DNA from: Nitrosomonas sp.
Lineage (GTDB): Bacteria; Pseudomonadota; Gammaproteobacteria; Burkholderiales; Nitrosomonadaceae
DNA length: 64,000 nt
Assembly (NCBI RefSeq): GCF_019635155.1
Contig: NZ_JAHBZY010000009.1
Coordinates: forward strand, 56,622-120,621
Reading direction: 5' to 3'
The notes below the pieces were generated by a model. That model was given only the letters and a program-made list of their open reading frames with translations. It made no database searches and was not told where the DNA came from. This document shows, one piece after another, positions 36,817-45,089 of the stretch (positions are counted from its first letter, which is position 1; each line of letters starts with the position of its first letter). A program made the translations under genes and the position numbers.

Positions 36817-38364
36817 TTAACGAATAAAGTGACGAGTTCCTATCATATCGACGATCATGCGCCGGTAGGATTCGGATTTGCGGATTTGCAGCAGTTCGAG
36901 ATTGCTGAGGTTGTCGGTCAGAACCATTCCGTTCGATTGATTGATTGCCAGATGACGATCTTTTAACCAATTGCGTTGCTCTGGCGGGATTGATGCAGCA
37001 CTCAAATCGAGTGCGTGATGAGTGGCGAGAAAGATAAAATCATTAAAATTTTCACTTGGGTCGGAAATGAATACTCGCTGATGCGGAAAAACCTGCGCCA
37101 GCGTTTTTGCGACCGACGCCAAAGCGGCGTTTTGTCCATTGTCGTAAAATGCGACGAAATTGAGCGCCAACATCCCTTGTTTCGTCAGCAAGTCACGCAG
37201 TTGAGCAATGGCTTCAACTGTCAGCAAATGAGTAGGTTCTGCTCCGCCGGTAAAAACATCCAAAATGATTAAATCATAAGGCCCTTTCAACTGGCGGACT
37301 TCGTAGCGCGCATCGCCGATGATTTGACGGCCTGTCGGGGTGAATTCGAAATATTTGCTGGCGGCTTCGGATACTGCAGGATCAATTTCCAGCGTATCCG
37401 TTTCGATACCGAACTCCTTCAAGGCCGCAACCATGTGACCGGCGCCTTGGCCGATCAACAATGCATTCCTTATTGTCGGTATTAATGCCGGGATTACCGT
37501 CACAATTTTCTGATAAGTCAAAAGATTTTCCCCGTGATTGAGACTGGCGGCGCCGATTGTCGAGGCATCGACGGTTAGCAGGCGCATATTTTCATGCGGT
37601 TGATCTATGACTCGAACCCAGCCGTATAAGCTTTCGCGTTCAAACACGGTTTGAGAAGCATCATCGGATTCCGTTTTACCGGAACCGGCTATCTGCGGAT
37701 AGAGCGCCAGGCCGATCACGAACATCAATGTAGTGGGTGCCCAGGTGATTACGGATTTCTGATATTTCCGCTCGATAACCGTAACAATTGTTGCCAAGGC
37801 GAATAAAGCGAGTCCCAGTCCAATAAAAATTTCTCGAGAGCCGATCAGTGGAAACAAATAAAACCCCAGAAACAGTGTTCCGATGACGCTGCCCACGGTG
37901 CTGACCGCATAGATCGAGCCGGTACTGGCGCCTACGCTGGCCAATGTGGAGGTTGATAATTTGACGGCGAATGGCCCAACCATCCCGAGCATGATCAGGC
38001 TGGGGGAAAACAATATCAGTGTGCTCATAAAACTGCCGAGGCGTAATCCTAAAGAATCCGTCGCCAATAGTACCGGTCCGGTGAGCCAAGGGATAATGAG
38101 CGTTAATAGTCCGGCTGCCGCAATGATGAACGACAACCCGGAACGTGTCCGATCCGCCCAGATACCCCCCCAGTAATAACCTAATGCGAGCGCAATCAGC
38201 GTGACGGAAATAAGTGAAGTCCATACGTAAAGACTGGCCCCGTAGAAAGGTGCAATCAAGCGTGTTCCTAGCAATTCGATGACCATGACGGCCGCACCGG
38301 TTAAAAAAACAGTGCAGTATACCCAGACACGGTCGAACAATTTTGTCGATAAATTTGAACTCAT
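36817..38364 (-). CDS. Membrane-anchored spermidine synthase-like protein
   Basis: This 515-residue protein has six or seven membrane segments in residues about 12-215 (starting VYCTVFLTGAAVMVIELLGTRLIAPFYG), then a soluble spermidine-synthase-like Rossmann domain (about 260-470). The latter has NALLIGQGAGHMVAALKEFG (near 295), TLEIDPAVSEAASKYF and YDLIILDVFTGGAEPTHLLT (near 355). Fusions of this kind occur in many bacteria, and their substrate is unknown; aminopropyl transfer to a polyamine is possible. The gene is divergent from the secreted-protein operon starting at 38724; two palindromes lie in the gap between them. Confidence 0.85.
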   Translation of the reverse strand: MSSNLSTKLFDRVWVYCTVFLTGAAVMVIELLGTRLIAPFYGASLYVWTSLISVTLIALALGYYWGGIWADRTRSGLSFIIAAAGLLTLIIPWLTGPVLLATDSLGLRLGSFMSTLILFSPSLIMLGMVGPFAVKLSTSTLASVGASTGSIYAVSTVGSVIGTLFLGFYLFPLIGSREIFIGLGLALFALATIVTVIERKYQKSVITWAPTTLMFVIGLALYPQIAGSGKTESDDASQTVFERESLYGWVRVIDQPHENMRLLTVDASTIGAASLNHGENLLTYQKIVTVIPALIPTIRNALLIGQGAGHMVAALKEFGIETDTLEIDPAVSEAASKYFEFTPTGRQIIGDARYEVRQLKGPYDLIILDVFTGGAEPTHLLTVEAIAQLRDLLTKQGMLALNFVAFYDNGQNAALASVAKTLAQVFPHQRVFISDPSENFNDFIFLATHHALDLSAASIPPEQRNWLKDRHLAINQSNGMVLTDNLSNLELLQIRKSESYRRMIVDMIGTRHFIR

Positions 38365-38450
38365 GATGGAGCGTATGTAGATGAAAGAAGGGTGGATATC
38401 AGCGATTAGCGCGATTTTTATATTTTAAAGATAGCATCTCGATTATGAAA

Positions 38451-38467
38451 TGCGACAAATTGTCGCA
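38451..38467. promoter_or_regulatory. Palindromic operator-like site 1
   Basis: TGCGACAAATTGTCGCA is a perfect eight-base inverted repeat around one central A. A near-identical site lies 86 bases downstream. It lies 84 bases upstream of the leftward gene start and about 255 bases upstream of the rightward one. Perfect paired dyads at this spacing suggest binding sites for a dimeric regulator. The regulator is unknown. Confidence 0.7.
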
Positions 38468-38536
38468 GCTAAGTGCGTATGTGAAAATAAAACATCGTGA
38501 GATTCTGCAACGCTTTAACCAAGCGATTTCAAAGGG

Positions 38537-38553
38537 TGCGACAATTTGTCGCA
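38537..38553. promoter_or_regulatory. Palindromic operator-like site 2
   Basis: TGCGACAATTTGTCGCA repeats site 1 with only the central base changed. Its start is 86 bases from the start of site 1, about eight turns of the helix, so both sites could lie on the same face of the DNA. It lies 171 bases before the first gene of the secreted-protein cluster. Confidence 0.7.
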
Positions 38554-38723
38554 TTGTCATTTGCTTGATTCGGAAATATGATCGGCTCCAGAAAACAAGG
38601 ATTGTGCAGTTCTGAATGATTGACTGGGGAGTCATTTTCAGTTCATGGCAAGATCGGATCTATAGGATGTTTTCACAAAAAATGAAAAATGATTAAGGCA
38701 AAATAACAAATTAAGGGATCGAT

Positions 38724-39467
38724 ATGAAGAAAATCAAACAGCTCAATTTATTTTCTCACAGTGCTCTGGCAATTGCCGCTTTTGCGGGCACAACGCAGTT
38801 CGCTATGGCGCATACGCGGCTGGAAACCGCAACTGTTGCGGAAAATACCCGCATAACCAATAACGTCATCATCAGTCATGGTTGCGGTGAAGAGAACGTG
38901 ATTGGTACGAGCGTAGTATTTCCTGATGGCGTGGATTCCACTATTCTGGTAGATGGAAATCCGCATACGGGTTCTTTGACGGATTTTGTGCAGAATTGGG
39001 GAAATCTGATGCAGCAGAACTTTAGTACAGCGGTTTTTAGTTCTCAGGATGAAAAAACCGATTCGTTGGGTAATGTGGTCGGTTTTTGGGCGGGTGGCGG
39101 TAATTCATTGCCGCATACTTTGAATGGTTATATTCCATTCCGAGCCGGTGCTGTTGTTATAGAACCGACTTCCTGCGCGAAAAGCGTCAAGTTTTATATT
39201 TCGATTGCGGATATTTGCGAAATCACTGATACCGCAGGATTCAGTGAAGCGACGGTTAATTTATGGACCCATAATAACCTGGGCACCGCATACGATCGCG
39301 TAAGTACGACCGACGACGGTCCTGCGTCATACATCGTTACCCGTACCAGTGCATTACCGACATCTTGCGGTGCAACAGGGGTGGAGGTGGAAGTAAAACC
39401 TTCGGCTGCGCAAATAAACCGCGATATGCCGATCAAATTTAACGGCACGCAAGTATGGCCTAAATAA
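38724..39467 (+). CDS. Secreted protein with predicted N-terminal histidine, paralogue A1
   Basis: This 247-residue protein has a Sec signal peptide ending in QFAMA, so the mature chain would start HTRLETATV. Further conserved positions are the HGC in NVIISHGCGEEN, a second His in NPHTGSLTDFVQNWGN, two Cys pairs (SCAKSV, DICEITD, LPTSCG) and a WPK end. It shares about half its residues with the next protein (39564-40349), including FPDG-DS, GFW-GGG, VIEP-SCAK and VKPSAAQ-NRD. An N-terminal His plus internal His can form a copper histidine brace, as in CopC or lytic monooxygenases. The HGC followed by FPDG pattern recalls YcnI/DUF1775 proteins faintly. I infer a periplasmic copper-binding role with no firm family. 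Confidence 0.75.
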   Translation: MKKIKQLNLFSHSALAIAAFAGTTQFAMAHTRLETATVAENTRITNNVIISHGCGEENVIGTSVVFPDGVDSTILVDGNPHTGSLTDFVQNWGNLMQQNFSTAVFSSQDEKTDSLGNVVGFWAGGGNSLPHTLNGYIPFRAGAVVIEPTSCAKSVKFYISIADICEITDTAGFSEATVNLWTHNNLGTAYDRVSTTDDGPASYIVTRTSALPTSCGATGVEVEVKPSAAQINRDMPIKFNGTQVWPK

Positions 39468-39486
39468 TCGACAAGTTCGTTTGGCA

Positions 39487-39527
39487 AAACCTCACCCATC
39501 CCTCCTGTTTTGTTCCGGGTGAGGTTT
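39487..39527. terminator. Stem-loop between paralogues A1 and A2
   Basis: AAACCTCACCC (39487-39497) pairs perfectly with GGGTGAGGTTT (39517-39527) around a 19-base loop, followed by CATTTACTG. It lies 19 bases after the stop of A1 and 37 bases before the start of A2. It may be a terminator or a partial attenuator that sets the ratio of the two products, since the genes otherwise look like one operon. Confidence 0.65.
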
Positions 39528-39563
39528 CATTTACTGAGTTGTGTGTCGAATAGGAGTTTTTAA

Positions 39564-40349
39564 ATGTTTAAATTGGCTGTCTTGAATTACCGCACTTTTG
39601 CTTTAGCAGGGATTCTAGGGCTGGTGGTTGTTTGGCAATCCGCTCATGCGCATACGCGTCTGAAAACACCGGTAATTCAGGAGAACGCAGCAAACCATGG
39701 CAGCAACTATAATGATGTCGTAATTGCACATGGTTGTCAGAATACTACCGATGGTGCTTCAACCATAAGTACGCTGGGTACGGTGGTAGTGTTTCCGGAT
39801 GGCAAGGATTCCATAATAACCACTGGTACCGTTAGCGGTACTGCGCATACCGGCACCTTATCGGATTTTGTTACCAACTGGGGTAATCCCGTGACGATTA
39901 TTCAAGATGGCAGTATTTTTTCTCATCAAGAATACATTCAAGATTCGCTTGGCAACAAACTGGGTTTTTGGTCGGGTGGCGGTAGTAAATTGAAAGCCGG
40001 TTATCGAGGACTCATTCCTTTTACTACTGCAGGCGTGGTGATTGAACCAGCTTCTTGCGCCAAGAACGTGACCTTTATTGTTTCGATCGTGGATGTTTGT
40101 GAAATTACTGATTCGAACGGATTCAGCAATGAGACGGTGCAAATGTGGACGCCTGCGGTTGGCTCCATATATGATGGTGAAGGGTTGCATGGCTATGATT
40201 CACCAGCGACGCTGACAATTGCTCGCTCGATTGCACCGTTGCCTTCTTCATGTGGTGAAGGCGTGGATGTGTTTGTAAAACCTTCAGCCGCTCAACTGAA
40301 TCGCGATTTGCGAATCATATTGGATGGTGCGCAGTTGTGGCCGAAATAA
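39564..40349 (+). CDS. Secreted protein with predicted N-terminal histidine, paralogue A2
   Basis: This 261-residue protein is a paralogue of A1. Its signal peptide ends VVWQSAHA, giving a mature start HTRLKTPVI. It keeps the HGC motif (VIAHGCQNT), the AHTGTLSDFVTNWGN segment, the cysteines (SCAKNV, VCEITD, SSCGEG) and the WPK terminus. The pairing of two copies suggests division of labour, for example binding different partners or metals, or a heteromer. It has GGAG (GAATAGGAG) about ten bases before its ATG. Confidence 0.75.
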   Translation: MFKLAVLNYRTFALAGILGLVVVWQSAHAHTRLKTPVIQENAANHGSNYNDVVIAHGCQNTTDGASTISTLGTVVVFPDGKDSIITTGTVSGTAHTGTLSDFVTNWGNPVTIIQDGSIFSHQEYIQDSLGNKLGFWSGGGSKLKAGYRGLIPFTTAGVVIEPASCAKNVTFIVSIVDVCEITDSNGFSNETVQMWTPAVGSIYDGEGLHGYDSPATLTIARSIAPLPSSCGEGVDVFVKPSAAQLNRDLRIILDGAQLWPK

Positions 40350-40525
40350 GTAAGCATCTATGTTTTGACGTGGTGAAGGCGACGGATTCATCTGTATTTT
40401 ATGCGGGTGGGTCCGATTGCCTTTTTAGTTGAATGATCAATCAGATAAATTATGGAATGAACTTTGTTCTCTGTTTTATGGCAGTAACATTATAATTGTC
40501 GCGTTATTACGCAAGGATTCTTATC

Positions 40526-40984
40526 ATGTTTCATATTTCCTTAAAGAAAACACTCGTGTGTATGGTCTCGACGATGATGCTTGGCTATGCCGGTTTAGGC
40601 AGTGCGCATGATGCCGGTGCGACGATGGATCCGAGCGGCACAGTGGCGGCTTTTACCGGTTATGCGCTGGTGACTTGTTTTGACGATGGTAACGGCCCGG
40701 CAGATTATCTGGTCGCAAGTGTTAGAGATTTATCTTCGCCAGAAGATAAGTTGCTGGTTAATTTACAGATTATCAAAGGCAACCGGGCAATCAATACAAC
40801 CGACCCGGTTTCGGGTGATGCGGATTATAGCCCTGAAGTTAAAGTTCATGGCGGCAATGGTGTTTACTTGTTGCTGGTTAACAAAACAAAAGCCGGAGTA
40901 CGATCATTCGCTGTTTCTTATCATTGCATGACAGCGAGTAATGCCCACACCGGTACGGATATAACCGTTCAGCAGTTTGAGTAA
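40526..40984 (+). CDS. Small secreted protein with predicted N-terminal histidine, paralogue B1
   Basis: This 152-residue protein has a signal peptide ending AGLGSA, so the mature chain would begin HDAGATMDPSG. It contains a Cys pair (LVTCFDDG, SYHCMTAS), histidines in KVHGGNGVY and ASNAHTGTD, and a compact beta-rich composition. I choose the ATG at 40526, with AAGGA about nine bases upstream, over an ATG ten codons earlier. It is about 75% identical to the next protein. It is unrelated in sequence to A1/A2, yet has the same N-terminal His feature. I do not recognise a family. Confidence 0.72.
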   Translation: MFHISLKKTLVCMVSTMMLGYAGLGSAHDAGATMDPSGTVAAFTGYALVTCFDDGNGPADYLVASVRDLSSPEDKLLVNLQIIKGNRAINTTDPVSGDADYSPEVKVHGGNGVYLLLVNKTKAGVRSFAVSYHCMTASNAHTGTDITVQQFE

Positions 40985-41001
40985 TAATGACAGGATTCCG
41001 G

Positions 41002-41463
41002 ATGATGCCTTGCGTTTCTAAAATGAAAACCATAAAGCTTGCCGCATTAATGGTGTTGCTTGGTTGTGTCAATTTAAGCAAAGCGCATGAAGCCGGCACT
41101 GTCATGGATTCCGGCGGCACGGTGGCGGGTTTTACCGGTTACGCCTTGGTCACTTGCTATGATAACGGCAATGGTCCGGCGGATCACCTGCTCGCAAGTG
41201 TTAGAGATTTATCGAAGCCGCAAGATGGATTGCTGGTCAATTTACAGGTCATTAAAGGCAATCGGGCGATCAGTACAACCGATGCGGTTTCAGGTGACGC
41301 GAGTTACAGCCCCGAAGTTAAAATTCATGGTGGGAATGGATCCTATTTGTTACTGGTAAACAAAACAAAAGCAGGTGCGCGATCGTTCGCCGTTTCTTAT
41401 CACTGTATAACGGCAAGCGATACCCACACCGGAACGGATATAGCCGTTCAGCAATTTGAATAA
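41002..41463 (+). CDS. Small secreted protein with predicted N-terminal histidine, paralogue B2
   Basis: This paralogue of B1 has a mature start HEAGTVMDSGG after a signal ending NLSKA. It keeps the Cys pair (LVTCYDNG, SYHCITAS) and the histidines KIHGGNGSY and ASDTHTGTD. The signal peptide contains LLGC, a weak lipobox, so a lipoprotein form cannot be excluded. The start ATG 41002 has AGGA six bases upstream. The high identity of B1 and B2 suggests a recent tandem duplication. Confidence 0.72.
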   Translation: MMPCVSKMKTIKLAALMVLLGCVNLSKAHEAGTVMDSGGTVAGFTGYALVTCYDNGNGPADHLLASVRDLSKPQDGLLVNLQVIKGNRAISTTDAVSGDASYSPEVKIHGGNGSYLLLVNKTKAGARSFAVSYHCITASDTHTGTDIAVQQFE

Positions 41464-41526
41464 GGATGCATGGATTGTGAGTCTGAGTCTGAATAATGCA
41501 ACAAACTGGATAATAGGACTGAACAA

Positions 41527-42030
41527 ATGAAAAAAATAAGATTATTGGGAATGGCGGCCTTATTGTTTCTAGGCAGCACTAGTTTGCTCGCTGAGCACCT
41601 CGAACGTATCTCTTCCGCATGCGATCTGACGACGCTTGATGGCAAACCGGCGCTGGAACTGCAGGATCTGAGAGGGAAAGTGGTTTATATGGATTTCTGG
41701 GCATCGTGGTGCCCTCCCTGTGTGAAGTCTTTTGCATTCTTAAATCAACTGGAACAGGAAATGGGGGAGCAAGGTGTACATGTTATTGGTGTTAACCTCG
41801 ATGAAAAAGTGAAGGATGCGCAGGAATTTCTTACGAAACACCCGGCGAATTTCTCGATTGTTGCCGATCCGAGTAAAGAATGCGCCAAGGCTCTTGAAGT
41901 GATGGCAATGCCTACTTCTTACATCATTGACAAGAAAGGGAATATTCGCCATGTGCACCAAGGTTTCCGTCCGGGAGAAACGGAGGAATTGCGGGCTCTG
42001 GTAACTCAATTGGTGGACGAACGCCCATAG
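41527..42030 (+). CDS. TlpA/ResA-like thioredoxin-fold protein
   Basis: This 167-residue protein has a signal sequence (LLGMAALLFLGSTSLLA) and a thioredoxin domain with the active-site FWASWCPPCVKSF (near 57-69). GVNLDEKVKDAQEFL and the cis-Pro stretch MAMPTSYIIDKKGNIRHVH follow. Such periplasmic proteins reduce disulfides, or keep metal-binding cysteines reduced. The neighbours contain conserved cysteine pairs (A1, A2, B1, B2) and a Cys-rich lipoprotein, so they are the likely substrates. Confidence 0.85.
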   Translation: MKKIRLLGMAALLFLGSTSLLAEHLERISSACDLTTLDGKPALELQDLRGKVVYMDFWASWCPPCVKSFAFLNQLEQEMGEQGVHVIGVNLDEKVKDAQEFLTKHPANFSIVADPSKECAKALEVMAMPTSYIIDKKGNIRHVHQGFRPGETEELRALVTQLVDERP

Positions 42031-42032
42031 GA

Positions 42033-42281
42033 ATGGTAATGATTCCCTTCATTAGAACATTCTTTTTTCGAAAGACTGCATTGATGTTTCTGATATTTGG
42101 GGTTACATTAACCGGCTGTGTTCATGTGGCGCCCTGGGAACGCGGTAATCTCGCAAAATCTCAAATGGAAATTGATCCATTTCCACTCCAAAGCGAAATA
42201 CAAGCTCACAATTACAGTAGCCGCGAAGCAGCGCCAAGCCATAAATCTTCTTCCGGTGGCGGCGGTTGTGGTTGCTATTAA
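42033..42281 (+). CDS. DUF4266 small lipoprotein
   Basis: This 82-residue protein has a lipoprotein signal (FGVTLTGC, lipid site C29), then VHVAPWERGNLAKSQMEIDP, SREAAPSHKSSS and a GGGGCGCY end. This is the DUF4266 layout. The C-terminal CGC could hold a metal or a covalent cofactor. The family occurs with TlpA-like, DUF3570 and ApbE genes, exactly as here, so a shared pathway is supported by context. Confidence 0.85.
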   Translation: MVMIPFIRTFFFRKTALMFLIFGVTLTGCVHVAPWERGNLAKSQMEIDPFPLQSEIQAHNYSSREAAPSHKSSSGGGGCGCY

Positions 42282-42290
42282 GTAAGCTGA

Positions 42291-45047
42291 GTGCTGGTTG
42301 CGGTTGATTTAAAGGTAACAAATTTGCAGCGGAAAAGAAGACTCAAAAAACATAATTACCAGCATCAACCTGATTATCCTGATTTACCATCCGTTAAGCC
42401 GCGCAATTCCACTCTACAGGCTTTAACATCTGCAGCATTGGTATTACCGGGCTTGTTGATGTCGTCCGGGCATGCAGCTGGACCGGATCGGATTAATTTT
42501 CAATATAGCCGCTATCAGGAAGGCGAGCGCAATCTATACGGTGTTCCACAAAGCTTAAAACCGATTACCGCCGATGTTTTGCATGGTAGCGGTATTTTTT
42601 CGATAACAGACCGTACCCGATTTACTTTCAGCTATACCCAAGATACCTGGTCTGGCGCAACGCCGGTGACGACCGCGCCTTTAGCTGCCAATAGTAATAA
42701 TCCAGTTTCTCGAAATACTGATTCTGGATCGGTGATTGTCGGGGCTTCTCCTTTTATTAACAGTAAATTTCTACTGCTGGATCATGATTTGAATCCGATC
42801 GGGAAAGACCCCATTACCAGGGAATCCACCGGTGCAATCGATACCCGGTCGGTGCTGGTAATGTCTTCCGCATCTCCGGAAACACGCAATCAGGCCAATT
42901 TTGGTTTGAGTCGTGAATGGAATGAAGCAACTTTCAATATCGGTGGCGGCTTTTCCAGTGAACGGGACTATCAATCGACATTCGGCAATATCGGCGGTCG
43001 AGTGGATTTTAATCAGAAGCTGACAAGCCTGAAGTATGGTGCGGGTTATACTGACAGCCAGATCGGCGCGATTCTGGATCATGATGCTTCGCCATATATT
43101 ACCAAAAATGCTTTTGCCGGGCATATTGAGGAGCGCGGCGGCTCGGAGATTCTGAAAGGCAAGCGTCATGATTGGGTTGGTAACTTGGGTATCACGCAGG
43201 TACTGAACAAAAATGCTTTGCTGGATGCGAATTTTAGCTATACCCATAGTAGCGGATATTTGGAAAACCCCTACAAAGTGATGACGGTTATCTTTGTCGA
43301 TCCTGCTGAATTGAATAATAACCGGAACACTCTCATTACTGGAGACGTGCGCGCACTTTTGGAGCAGCGCCCAGACAGTCGCAATCAGTTCGCATTCAAT
43401 GCTAAATATATACAATATATCAATGCCCTAAATGCAGCATTGCATTTAGGGTACCGGGTGTCAGCAGATGACTGGGGTATCAACACCCACACCTTTGATG
43501 CGAGTTGGGTGCAACCGCTTGGTGGCGGCTGGATGTTGACCCCTCGGATTCGTTATTATTCGCAGGATTCCGCGAGTTTTTATCGACCTTATTTATTTTC
43601 CATGCAAAGTTATTCAAAGCAGGAAATCGATAGTTTGGGGCGGCAAATTTGGTTTAATGAGAAAAACCCCACTATTCAGTATTTCGGTTCCGATCAATTT
43701 AATCTGGTTGACCAGAATGGCAATCCTGTTGACCCCTTTTCTGCGAATCCGGTCCCCAAAACGATTGCGTATGATGCCGGGAAGCTGCCTGAAAATTTCT
43801 CCAGCGACCACCGGCTGGCTGGTTTTGGCGCATTGAGCGGTGGTGTTACGCTGAGTAAGCTGATTGGCAGGGGCATCGCGTTGGAAGCGGGGTTCGAATA
43901 CTACACGCGTGCCAGTTCGATGCAAATCGGCGGCGGCAATAGCAGCTTTGCCGACTTTGATTATTATGTGGCCAACGCTGCGTTGAAGTTCGATATGGAA
44001 CCAAGTAATCCGCCGCTTGCAGGCGGTCGATCATCGCACCATCATGATTCATCCTCGCATCATCATAAGCTTCCGCCGGCCGGTATCATGTTCGGCCACA
44101 TGCTCGACAAACCCGGTGATTTTATGGCGGGTTACCGATATATGCACAATTGGACGAACGGCAGCATGATGCATGGCGACCACCAAATAAGCGATCAAAC
44201 GATTGTTGCACAAGGATGCAGCGATGCGGCACCATGCCGTTTCACGCCTACCTTCATGAATATGAGCATGCATATGCTCGATCTTATGTATGCGCCGACG
44301 AAGTGGCTGAATGTCATGTTAATGCCGACGTTTATGACCATGGACATGAATCTGCGTGAATTGACCGGTCGTCCGTCATCCACTACAGAAACGCATGAAC
44401 ATAGTGGCATCGCAGGCCACGAAACGGGCGCGGTCGGCGATACCTATCTATCGTCTCTGGTGAGGTTGCTCGATATCCCCGGACATCGCATGCATATCAA
44501 TCTTGGTTTGAGTGCGCCGACTGGCAAAGTGGATATCAAGTTACGGCGAGTGTTTAGAATCGACGGCGGTTTGATCCATTTCGGCATGCAGCAAGGCAGC
44601 GGTACTTGGGATTTTATGCCAAGCCTGACGTATGCCGGCGAGTACAACCGCTGGTCTTGGGGCGCGCAATTTGGAGGCATCAAGCGTTTGGAGAGTCAGA
44701 ACAAATCCGGCTACCGGCTGGGCGATACCATACAAGCGACATCATGGGTCGGTTTCGATATCAATCGCTGGCTGACTGCTTCGGTACGAGGTGCGTATAC
44801 TTGGCAAGACGCCATTCACCGGGATTTCAATCAATTCAATGCGCGCATCGGCCCCATGGATTTTCCATCCAATTATGGCGGTCAATTTTGGGATGTCGGA
44901 TTTGGTTTAAACGCAGCCGTTCCGCGCGGGCGGTTTGCAGGCAATCGCCTCGGTTTCGAATGGATACAACCGGTAAGTAACGACTTTAATGGATTTCAAT
45001 TGGATCGCAAGGGCGCATTGGCAGCAACCTGGAGTTATCAGTTTTAA
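42291..45047 (+). CDS. Outer-membrane double beta-barrel: DUF3570 fused to Met/His-rich barrel
   Basis: This 918-residue protein ends in an aromatic residue (ATWSYQF), as outer-membrane barrels do. Residues about 45-590 are DUF3570-like, starting LQALTSAALVLPGLLMSSG then IFSITDRTRFTFSYTQDTWSG. Residues about 600-918 form a second barrel of a type usually encoded separately: MLDKPGDFMAGYRYMHNW, MSMHMLDLMYAPTKWLNV, LMPTFMTMDMNL, INLGLSAPTGKVD. The linker is a histidine run (SSHHHDSSSHHHK). The many Met and His residues recall CopB/PcoB copper barrels. The start is uncertain: GTG 42291 is used here, but a later TTG at 42324 is possible. I infer a copper-related outer-membrane channel or anchor. 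Confidence 0.82.
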   Translation: MLVAVDLKVTNLQRKRRLKKHNYQHQPDYPDLPSVKPRNSTLQALTSAALVLPGLLMSSGHAAGPDRINFQYSRYQEGERNLYGVPQSLKPITADVLHGSGIFSITDRTRFTFSYTQDTWSGATPVTTAPLAANSNNPVSRNTDSGSVIVGASPFINSKFLLLDHDLNPIGKDPITRESTGAIDTRSVLVMSSASPETRNQANFGLSREWNEATFNIGGGFSSERDYQSTFGNIGGRVDFNQKLTSLKYGAGYTDSQIGAILDHDASPYITKNAFAGHIEERGGSEILKGKRHDWVGNLGITQVLNKNALLDANFSYTHSSGYLENPYKVMTVIFVDPAELNNNRNTLITGDVRALLEQRPDSRNQFAFNAKYIQYINALNAALHLGYRVSADDWGINTHTFDASWVQPLGGGWMLTPRIRYYSQDSASFYRPYLFSMQSYSKQEIDSLGRQIWFNEKNPTIQYFGSDQFNLVDQNGNPVDPFSANPVPKTIAYDAGKLPENFSSDHRLAGFGALSGGVTLSKLIGRGIALEAGFEYYTRASSMQIGGGNSSFADFDYYVANAALKFDMEPSNPPLAGGRSSHHHDSSSHHHKLPPAGIMFGHMLDKPGDFMAGYRYMHNWTNGSMMHGDHQISDQTIVAQGCSDAAPCRFTPTFMNMSMHMLDLMYAPTKWLNVMLMPTFMTMDMNLRELTGRPSSTTETHEHSGIAGHETGAVGDTYLSSLVRLLDIPGHRMHINLGLSAPTGKVDIKLRRVFRIDGGLIHFGMQQGSGTWDFMPSLTYAGEYNRWSWGAQFGGIKRLESQNKSGYRLGDTIQATSWVGFDINRWLTASVRGAYTWQDAIHRDFNQFNARIGPMDFPSNYGGQFWDVGFGLNAAVPRGRFAGNRLGFEWIQPVSNDFNGFQLDRKGALAATWSYQF

Positions 45048-45089
45048 GTTAGGATAGGGGGGAGCATTGAGCTTCGAAACCGGAATTGC

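Larger units (their letters stand above)
38365..38723. other. Divergent intergenic region with twin palindromes
   Basis: These 359 bases separate the divergent spermidine-synthase-like gene and the secreted-protein cluster. They hold two 17-base palindromes (separate entries), and AT-rich stretches near 38400-38440 and 38670-38715 where promoters may lie. I could not identify convincing -35/-10 or sigma-54 boxes by eye, and found no gene. Confidence 0.5.

Noticed and set aside
38560-38723. Possible sigma-54 promoter before the secreted-protein cluster
   Set aside because: GG and GC elements were found only at wrong spacings, so no convincing -24/-12 box can be claimed.
42771-43415. Leftward 214-codon open frame inside the DUF3570-fusion gene
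   Set aside because: It is antisense to a clear beta-barrel coding sequence and shows no domain.
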